Shown: piece after piece, positions 4,982 through 9,864 of the stretch | How positions within the stretch are numbered: position 1 is the stretch's first letter | Layout of the letters: every line of letters starts with the position of its first letter | Source: Competibacter_A sp003527885 | GTDB lineage: Bacteria > Pseudomonadota > Gammaproteobacteria > Competibacterales > Competibacteraceae | Length of the DNA stretch: 9,864 nt | Direction: 5' to 3' | Assembly (NCBI GenBank): GCA_035442025.1 | Contig: DAORPQ010000090.1 | Coordinates: forward strand, 1 to 9,864 | The notes under the pieces: generated by a model | The model's input: only the letters and a program-made list of their open reading frames with translations | Told to the model about the DNA's origin: nothing | Database searches by the model: none | Made by a program: the position numbers and the translations under genes

Positions 4982-6097
4982 TCAGGCATTGGGCAGGGGC
5001 GGCGGCAGGTGGGCGAAGAGGGGATCCAACTCCCGCACTTCGCCGGCTTGTGTCCAGTTCGCCATGCCTTGGGCCCACACCATCGTGGTGCGGGTGAGCC
5101 GCCCGCTCCGCGCCTGTCGTTGCAGTTCGTCCATGTCGAACGGGCCGGTCTGCTGGTTGTCGGCCGCCACGAAATAATGCGTGGCGGCCGGCAGCGGCGG
5201 AGGGGAGGCCGTCGGTGCTGGAGCAGTTTGCCCCGCTTGGACCGGCCGGTTCAGAGTTTCGTTCAGTCGTTGCGCCATCGCCAGTCCCAGGCCCATGTTC
5301 AGGGCCTCGGAACCGCCGCCCGGTTGGCCGGCGGCCTCGCGCAAGGCTTCCGCCGCTTGGAACTGGGTGTACTGGTCGAGGTTGCCGGCGATGCCCATGC
5401 TGGAGCGCTTGTCCAGCACCGCTTCGACCTCTTTGGGCAGCGAGATGTTTTCCACCAACAGGTTGGGCAGCTCCAGGCCGACCGCCGCGAATTCCGGGGC
5501 GATGCGCTGTTGCAGGAACTGGCCGAGCCGATCGTAGTTGCCCGCCAAATCCAAGGCCGGTATCTTGGATTGGCCGAGGAGGTTGGCGAAGCGCGCCACG
5601 ATCATGTCGCGCAGTTGGCCGGTGATTTCCTCGGTGGTGAAGCGGCCGTCGGTGCCGACGATGTCCCGCAAAAACAGCGGTGCGTCCTTGACCCGAATGG
5701 CATAGCTACCGAAAGCGCGCAGCCGGATCGGCCCGAATTCCGGGTCGCGCAGCATCACCGGATTTTGCGTGCCCCATTTGAGGTCGGTGAAACGGCGGGT
5801 GTTGAAGAAATAGACTTCGGCCTTGAACGGGCTTTCGAAACCGTGCGGCCACGCCTGCAAGGTGGACACGACCGGCAGGTTGCCGGTTTTCAGCTCGTAC
5901 ATGCCGGGCCGGAACGTGTCGGCGATCTGACCTTCGTTGACGAACACGGCGGTCTGGCCTTCGCGCACCGTCAGCTTAGCGCCGTATTTGATTTCGTTGC
6001 CGTGGCGCTCGAAGCGGTAGACCAGCGTATCGTTGGAATCGTCGGTCCATCCGATGACATCGACGAATTCACCGAGCAGTTTGTCCCACAATCCCAT
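4982..6097 (-). CDS. SPFH-domain protein with C-terminal GYF_2 domain (YdjI-like)
   Basis: This 371-residue protein opens MGLWDKLLGEFVDVIGWTDD, typical of the soluble SPFH branch once annotated as 'virion core' or YdjI-like proteins. The SPFH domain spans about 30-230 (LTVREGQTAVFVNEGQIADTF; VYFFNTRRFTDLKWGT; PNLLVENISLP). A helical stretch with Ala/Gly-rich sequence follows (240-290), then a Pro/Ala-rich linker (290-305). Residues 307-356 (HYFVAADNQQTGPFDMDELQ to MANWTQAGEV) match the GYF_2 domain, a small module thought to bind proline-rich peptides. The zinc ribbon found at the C-terminus of some relatives is missing. No transmembrane segment or signal peptide is present, so membrane contact would be peripheral. 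GGAGG at 6106-6110 stands 8 nt before the ATG. The telA stop and this start are TGA-G-ATG, so translation is probably coupled. SPFH proteins of this branch are linked to envelope-stress membrane repair; that role is inferred here. Confidence 0.87.
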   Translation of the reverse strand: MGLWDKLLGEFVDVIGWTDDSNDTLVYRFERHGNEIKYGAKLTVREGQTAVFVNEGQIADTFRPGMYELKTGNLPVVSTLQAWPHGFESPFKAEVYFFNTRRFTDLKWGTQNPVMLRDPEFGPIRLRAFGSYAIRVKDAPLFLRDIVGTDGRFTTEEITGQLRDMIVARFANLLGQSKIPALDLAGNYDRLGQFLQQRIAPEFAAVGLELPNLLVENISLPKEVEAVLDKRSSMGIAGNLDQYTQFQAAEALREAAGQPGGGSEALNMGLGLAMAQRLNETLNRPVQAGQTAPAPTASPPPLPAATHYFVAADNQQTGPFDMDELQRQARSGRLTRTTMVWAQGMANWTQAGEVRELDPLFAHLPPPLPNA

Positions 6098-6098
6098 C

Positions 6099-7259
6099 TC
6101 AGCGGCCTCCGGCGGGTTGGCGGGTGCGGGCCTGGGCGGCGGACAGCGACTGGCGCAGTTCGCCTTCCAGGGTTTCGAGTTGCGCGGTGGCTTCCTTGCG
6201 GCGGCGGCGGCCTTCGTCGGCGATGCGCAGGCTGTCCTCGATGGTGGCGATCAGCGTTGCGTTGGCTTTTTTGACCGTGTCGATGTCGAACGCGCCGCGC
6301 TCGATCTCGGCGCGGGTTTGGGCGTTCGCTTGCCGGAGGTTTTCCGCGTTGGATTGCAGCAGCTCGTTGGTGAGGTCGGTGGCGGCCTTGACGGTTTTGG
6401 CGGCTTGGCTGGAACGGTAGATGGTGATGGCTTGCGCCAGTTGCTGCCGCCACAGCGGCACGGTGTTGACCAGGGTGGAGTTGATCTTCGAGATCAGGCC
6501 CTTGTCGTTTTCCTGCACCAGCCGGATGCTGGGGAGGCTCTGCATGGTCACCTGGCGGGTCAGCTTGAGATCGTAAACCCGTCGTTCCAGATCGTCGCGG
6601 CTGGCGCGCAGGTCGCGCAACCGCTGGGCCTTGACCATCTCATTGCCGGCGGCGACCTCCCGCTCCAGCGCCGGCAGGTCCACCGCATCGACCTGTTGCA
6701 ATTTGGCGTCGCCAGCCGCGATGTACAGTTCCAGCGTGTGAAAATAGTCGAGATTGGCGTTATAAAGCCGGTCCAGACCGGCGATGTCCGTCAGCAGGTG
6801 CGTCTTGTGCCGTTCCAGGGCGTCGCTGATGGCGTCGATCTGGTTCCGCACGGTCTCGTATTGCTGGACGATCTTGACCAGCGGTTTGGTTTTGCCGAGC
6901 AACCGACCGAAGAAGCCGGGCTTTTTGTTCGGGTCGAGTTCGTCGAGATCGAAGCCGCGCAGCACCGCGATCATTTCGTTCAGCGCGGAACCGGCCGGAC
7001 CGCTGTCCTTATTGCGCACCCCTTCCAGCATCTGGTCGGAAATGGCGGTCAACTGCTCCTGCGCCTTGCCGCCGAAGAAAAGGATGGAATTGCTGTCGCT
7101 CAGATCCAGTTCCTTGACCAAGGCGGCGATGTGTTGCTGGTTCTGGGCGGCCATCGGCGCGCGGGCGGCCAAATCCTGTTGGACTTGCGGCAGCGCGGCG
7201 GCGAACTCTTGCGGCAGCGCCGGCGGCGAAGAGGGCGTGGTGGTCGGCGTCGTGCTCAT
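6099..7259 (-). CDS. telA: Toxic anion resistance protein TelA
   Basis: This is a 386-residue, largely helical, soluble protein of the TelA family (PF05816, also called KlaA/YaaN). Recognisable landmarks are GFDLDELDPNKKPGFFGRLL at about 102-121 and the conserved C-terminal block MQSLPSIRLVQENDKGLISK, continuing INSTLVNTVPLWRQQLA (239-275). Coiled-coil-like stretches at 125-235 and 300-375 are rich in Leu, Arg and Glu. Length equals the usual family length, so it looks intact. TelA proteins were first linked to tellurite resistance on plasmids and to antimicrobial or envelope stress in Firmicutes; the biochemistry is unknown. The start at 7259 has AAGGA (7270-7274) ahead but at a long 10-nt gap. 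A mini-ORF stop overlaps this start as ATGA. It sits between xpaC and the SPFH gene, the common partner order. Confidence 0.92.
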   Translation of the reverse strand: MSTTPTTTPSSPPALPQEFAAALPQVQQDLAARAPMAAQNQQHIAALVKELDLSDSNSILFFGGKAQEQLTAISDQMLEGVRNKDSGPAGSALNEMIAVLRGFDLDELDPNKKPGFFGRLLGKTKPLVKIVQQYETVRNQIDAISDALERHKTHLLTDIAGLDRLYNANLDYFHTLELYIAAGDAKLQQVDAVDLPALEREVAAGNEMVKAQRLRDLRASRDDLERRVYDLKLTRQVTMQSLPSIRLVQENDKGLISKINSTLVNTVPLWRQQLAQAITIYRSSQAAKTVKAATDLTNELLQSNAENLRQANAQTRAEIERGAFDIDTVKKANATLIATIEDSLRIADEGRRRRKEATAQLETLEGELRQSLSAAQARTRQPAGGR

Positions 7260-7345
7260 GCAGTGCCATTCCTTAAGGGTGGAAGCCGTCTTTCAAGCCA
7301 GGATGAACGGATGATGGGTGGAGAGCCGGAAAAATTTTTTTCCAT
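7256..7345 (-). CDS. Possible 29-aa bridging mini-ORF between xpaC and telA
   Basis: A complete short frame fills the gap between the two genes. Its ATG overlaps the xpaC stop as TGATG (7347-7343), and its TGA overlaps the telA start as ATGA (7259-7256). The peptide begins MEKNFSGSPPII and is basic towards its end (LERRLPPLRNGTA). Codons 2-6 lie in the tract GGAAAAAAATTTTTCC. There is no known homologue that I recognise. Its likeliest role, if translated, is to carry ribosomes from xpaC to telA, whose own ribosome binding site is badly spaced. It could also be chance. Confidence 0.35.
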   Translation of the reverse strand: MEKNFSGSPPIIRSSWLERRLPPLRNGTA

Positions 7346-8262
7346 CAGACCACGCCTTCCCGTTTCAGTTGGGTCGTCAAGACTTCGATTTGCACGTCGA
7401 GATCGGTGACATCCGCTTCCAGCAGCTTTTGTCGCTGCTCCGCGAAAACCTCCTCGATGGTCGCCAAAACCCGGCGGAAATTGTCCTCCAGTTCCGGCGC
7501 GGTGACGCGGCCGTGGGTTTTCGCGTAGCCTTCGGTCACTTGCTTGGCGCCGTCGAGATAAACGTTCAGGAACTTGCGAGCGCGCCGCAAATCGCGGGGG
7601 TCTTCCTCCAGCATCGTCAAGATCTGGCGGGCTTGGCCGGCGATGCGGCGCAGACGGGTGTTGAGTTCGGCGTTGTAGATGTGGCGGGTGCTCTGCTCGA
7701 TGGCGGCGATGGAGGCTTCGGCCTGGGCCAGCGCCTCCAGCACCCGGTCGGTGGAATCGAGGCCGTCGCGGTCGGTGAAGCGTTTGGCGCGGTGCGGGTC
7801 GAAACCGTAGCTCAGATAACAGCCGAGCAGGGCGAGCAGGCCGTAGACGAGCGCCATCAAGGGCGAGTGTCCGACGCTGGCCCAGGCCGTGGTCGCGGTC
7901 GCCAGCGCGATCAGGCCGCCGCCGAGCGTTTTAAACGGCCAGGGCGCTCTGGCGACCTGGCGGCGCAGATAGTCCGCTTCCGAGCGCAAACCGCGCCGCA
8001 GCAGCAGCGCCCCACCGAGGAACAGCCCGTAGCAGATCCCGTTGTCGAACAGGCCGGTCAGATCGCCGTCCATCAAAGCGCCGACGGCGGCCAGCAGCAC
8101 CGGCAAGGGCAACAAGAACATCAGCAGCCCCCTGGTCGGAGAGGCCGAGCGGGGAGCTTGCGTGTAGCGTTCGGCCACGGTGCGAATTCTCCTTTGCAGC
8201 AACACGACCAGGGGAACCACCAAAAACAGGACCGCGCTGGCCAGCACCAAAAAACGGTTCAT
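7345..8262 (-). CDS. xpaC: XpaC-family membrane protein
   Basis: This 305-residue protein has a membrane N-terminal half and a helical C-terminal half. Hydrophobic segments lie at about 4-22, 46-64, 75-89, 113-131 and 135-153. The C-terminal part (170-300) is charged and helical, with STRHIYNAELNTRLRRIAGQ and ARKFLNVYLDGAKQVTEGYA, which is the characteristic block of the XpaC family (PF10112, named for hydrolysis of an indolyl phosphate dye in Bacillus, a name that does not describe a proven function). XpaC is normally next to TelA, as here, and the two probably act together at the membrane. The ATG at 8262 begins MNRFLVLASAVLFLVVPLVV; no clear Shine-Dalgarno precedes it, so translation may depend on the upstream small gene, which ends 18 nt before. 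The stop overlaps a possible mini-ORF start. Confidence 0.85.
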   Translation of the reverse strand: MNRFLVLASAVLFLVVPLVVLLQRRIRTVAERYTQAPRSASPTRGLLMFLLPLPVLLAAVGALMDGDLTGLFDNGICYGLFLGGALLLRRGLRSEADYLRRQVARAPWPFKTLGGGLIALATATTAWASVGHSPLMALVYGLLALLGCYLSYGFDPHRAKRFTDRDGLDSTDRVLEALAQAEASIAAIEQSTRHIYNAELNTRLRRIAGQARQILTMLEEDPRDLRRARKFLNVYLDGAKQVTEGYAKTHGRVTAPELEDNFRRVLATIEEVFAEQRQKLLEADVTDLDVQIEVLTTQLKREGVV

Positions 8263-8280
8263 GGCAGCAAAATAGCGGCA

Positions 8281-8418
8281 TCAATGGCTCAAGGTCGGCC
8301 ATGGGCTATGCGGCGGCGCGACGCTCGCGGGATCCGCCGTCAGCGCCTGGCAGGATACGGCCCCGACCGTGGCCAGCAGCAACAGCAGGCCGATGAGTTT
8401 GCGAAGAAAGTCAGGCAT
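8281..8418 (-). CDS. Small signal-peptide or lipoprotein-like protein (45 aa)
   Basis: This short frame runs from an ATG at 8418 to a TGA at 8281-8283. It encodes a basic start (MPDFLRK), a hydrophobic core (LIGLLLLLATVGA) and then VSCQ, with the cysteine at residue 23. The remaining tail is Ala/Pro/Ser-rich (QALTADPASVAPPHSP...). The layout is that of a Sec signal peptide, and AVSC is an imperfect lipobox, so a tiny lipoprotein like those of the entericidin or YifL type is possible. The ribosome binding site is weak (GAGCGAG). It lies 18 nt before xpaC and 39 nt after the cysteine desulfurase stop, and would be the first gene after the candidate promoter at 8462-8467. Confidence 0.6.
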   Translation of the reverse strand: MPDFLRKLIGLLLLLATVGAVSCQALTADPASVAPPHSPWPTLSH

Positions 8419-8457
8419 GGTGGCAGACTCGCTCAGTGACGTTAGGGCCGTTACCCG

Positions 8458-9864
8458 CTATAGTATACCTTGCGTTACACTCAGTCTAGACAGCGCGTGA
8501 TCGAGCGCCGTTTCGGCGTCGAAATAACGTTCGGCCGGCGCCGCGAAGGTCCGGTGCGCGAAACCGCCGTCCGCGTCCGGCCGATACAGCGCCCTATAGT
8601 GATCCGGCCGCGCCAGCAGATCCCGAATTCCGGATAGCAACGCCGCCAGATCGTCCCGATCGGTATGCAGGCCGAAACTGGCGCGCACCATGCCTTGCCG
8701 GCGGGCGAGCAACGCCGCCGCACCCTCGGCGTCGGGATCGAGCTCCAGGGCCCACAGCTCCGGTTTCAGCAGTTCGCGAACGTAAGGATGCGCGCAGAAA
8801 CAACCGTTTCTGACCGCGATGTTGTGGTAATCGTTCAATGCGGTGGCGGTCAGGCCGTGCTCCAGGCCGTCCAGGTTGAAGGCCACGGTTCCGAGGCGCG
8901 GCGTGCGGTCGAGATCGGTGTCGCCGTAAAGCCGCACGCCCGGCTGGGCCGATAGCTCCGCCACGAATTCCCGGAGCCGCGCCTGCTCGGCGGCGTGAAC
9001 GCGCGCCATGCCGATCCGTCGCAAGATGTTCAGCGCCGCGCCCAACTGTACCGCGCCGACGATGTTCGGGGTGCCGGCTTCCTCGCGATCCGGGAAGCGG
9101 TCGGTCACCAGATACCCCTTTAAATGGACGTCGTCCACCATGCCGCCGCCCAGTTCGTCGGGCTCCTGATCGGCCAACAGATTTCGCCGCGCCACCAGTA
9201 CCCCCGGCGAGCCGGGCGCGTAGAGCTTGTGGCCGGAAAAGACCACGGCATCCAGTTCCCTGTCGGTCGCGCCCGTGTCGCTGAGGGGCAACGGGGCGTG
9301 GGCGAGATACTGGGAGGCATCCACGACGACCCAGGCGCCGTGAGCGTGGGCCAGCGCCGCGATGTCGTGAACCGGATTGATGATGCCGGTGACGTTGCTG
9401 GCCGCCGAAACGGCCACGTAGTTGACCCGGCCGCGCCGCTGTTCCAGCACGGCGGCCAGCGCCGTCAGATCGACCGCGCCCAGCGCCGGCGGTTCGCCGT
9501 TCAGCGGCGCGTGGACGATGTGGCGGGCGTGTTTGCGGTGCGGCAGGTCATTGGCGTGATGCTCCATCAAGGTCGACACCACCGCATCCCGCTCCGGCCG
9601 GCGCGCCGCCAGCGCCCGCGCCAGCCGATTCAGCGAGGCGGTGCAACCGCTGCCGGCGAAAATGGCGGTGTGGCGGTCGGGGTCGGCTTGCAGAAAACCG
9701 AGCGCCTGCGCGTGCGCCCAGGCGTATGCTCGCTGGACGATGCGGGCGGAGAAATGCAGCTCGCTATGGGTGTTGGCGTAGTGTTCGAGCAGTTGGTCCG
9801 CCACCTCTCGGGCCGGACGCAGCGCCAGCGTGGAGGCCGCCGAATCGAGATAGCGGCGGCGGGT
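8458..9864 (-). CDS. Cysteine desulfurase-like class V aminotransferase (5' end off the window)
   Basis: The frame is open to the right edge; the GTG at 9804 is internal, since the 20 codons before it read TRRRYLDSAASTLALRPARE, the normal first strand and helix of the family. At least 468 residues are visible and only a short N-terminus is missing. The PLP fold is complete: EHHANDLP (near 9560), ASNVTGIINP, VVVDASQYLAHAPLPL, and SGHKLYAPGSPGVLVARR with the Schiff-base lysine at codon 9226-9228. GTPNIVGAVQLG follows. A candidate catalytic cysteine lies in VRNGCFCAHPY; codons for the two cysteines fall at about 8800-8802 and 8794-8796. SufS-type enzymes take sulfur from cysteine for Fe-S clusters and thio-cofactors, but the GCFC motif differs from the SufS RTGHHCAQP form. 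The C-terminal tail (last ~50 residues) is longer than in SufS. It ends 39 nt before the small gene and may be read into the stress operon. Confidence 0.85.
   Translation of the reverse strand, partial: TRRRYLDSAASTLALRPAREVADQLLEHYANTHSELHFSARIVQRAYAWAHAQALGFLQADPDRHTAIFAGSGCTASLNRLARALAARRPERDAVVSTLMEHHANDLPHRKHARHIVHAPLNGEPPALGAVDLTALAAVLEQRRGRVNYVAVSAASNVTGIINPVHDIAALAHAHGAWVVVDASQYLAHAPLPLSDTGATDRELDAVVFSGHKLYAPGSPGVLVARRNLLADQEPDELGGGMVDDVHLKGYLVTDRFPDREEAGTPNIVGAVQLGAALNILRRIGMARVHAAEQARLREFVAELSAQPGVRLYGDTDLDRTPRLGTVAFNLDGLEHGLTATALNDYHNIAVRNGCFCAHPYVRELLKPELWALELDPDAEGAAALLARRQGMVRASFGLHTDRDDLAALLSGIRDLLARPDHYRALYRPDADGGFAHRTFAAPAERYFDAETALDHALSRLSVTQGIL
8462..8467 (-). promoter_or_regulatory. 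Candidate -10 box for the small-lipoprotein/xpaC/telA operon
   Basis: On the minus strand this reads TATACT, within the last codons of the cysteine desulfurase gene. A poor -35 (TCTAGA) lies 17 bp upstream and overlaps the palindrome GTCTAGAC. Transcription would start near 8455, giving a leader of about 37 nt before the small gene. Weak -35 boxes are common in activator-dependent promoters, but none is shown here. Confidence 0.35.

Noticed and set aside
4961..6274. Plus-strand open frame (437 codons) antisense to the SPFH gene
   Set aside because: Same reasoning: a GC-bias shadow of a gene with clear domains.
6033..7409. Very long plus-strand open frame (458 codons) antisense to telA and part of the SPFH gene
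   Set aside because: It mirrors the codon-position GC bias of well-identified minus-strand genes, has no family resemblance, and spans gene boundaries. It is a shadow frame.
7318..8439. Plus-strand open frame (373 codons) antisense to xpaC
   Set aside because: Composition is Gln/Arg/Gly-rich in the way of antisense frames, and the minus strand encodes a clear XpaC protein with membrane segments.
9120..9804. GTG at 9804 as the true start of the cysteine desulfurase-like gene
   Set aside because: The frame continues upstream to the edge with YLDSAASTLALRPARE, the conserved start of the fold, so the real start is outside the window.

Overview
The window is GC-rich chromosomal DNA from what looks like a proteobacterium, most likely a gammaproteobacterium. 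That is inferred from the proteins (a Kbp/YgaU-type BON-LysM protein, a DUF533/YebE-type protein, a SufS-like cysteine desulfurase) and from strong GC bias at third codon positions, which also produces long empty antisense frames. The genus cannot be fixed from the sequence alone. I see no tRNA, rRNA, CRISPR array, intact insertion sequence or phage structural gene.

Layout. Positions 1-80 are AT-rich and unlike the rest. At about 81 the sequence enters the middle of a gene for a Cys/Met-metabolism PLP enzyme (cystathionine gamma-synthase/lyase family). This gene has lost its 5' half and carries a frameshift near 402-412, so it is a pseudogene (81-682). After a gene-poor stretch comes a minus-strand gene (916-1389) for a small zinc-ribbon/coiled-coil protein with an HPD motif like that of J-domains. 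It is followed by a minus-strand metallo-beta-lactamase-fold hydrolase (1509-2456) with a full metal-ligand set, whose upstream region holds a consensus -10 box and a 10-bp inverted repeat. Two small plus-strand genes of unknown function follow (2824-3096, 3251-3451). A strong bidirectional hairpin (3458-3498) separates them from the main cluster.

Main cluster, all on the minus strand and read from high to low coordinates: a cysteine desulfurase-like enzyme running off the right edge (8458-9864); a 45-aa exported or lipoprotein-like peptide (8281-8418); a membrane XpaC-family protein (7345-8262); a possible 29-codon mini-ORF exactly bridging the next gap (7256-7345); TelA (6099-7259); a soluble SPFH-domain protein with a C-terminal GYF_2 domain (4982-6097); a BON-LysM protein of the Kbp/YgaU family (4472-4906); and a DUF533/TerB-like protein with a Gly-Leu-rich repeat region (3522-4379).

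XpaC and TelA are a recurrent pair in bacteria and are linked to tellurite, toxic-anion and envelope stress. SPFH, LysM and TerB-like partners fit a membrane-associated stress module. The tight spacing (TGA-G-ATG between telA and the SPFH gene, under 95 nt elsewhere) suggests one transcript, with a possible promoter at the 3' end of the cysteine desulfurase gene. This stress module, with its two unannotated small ORFs, is the most interesting part of the window.
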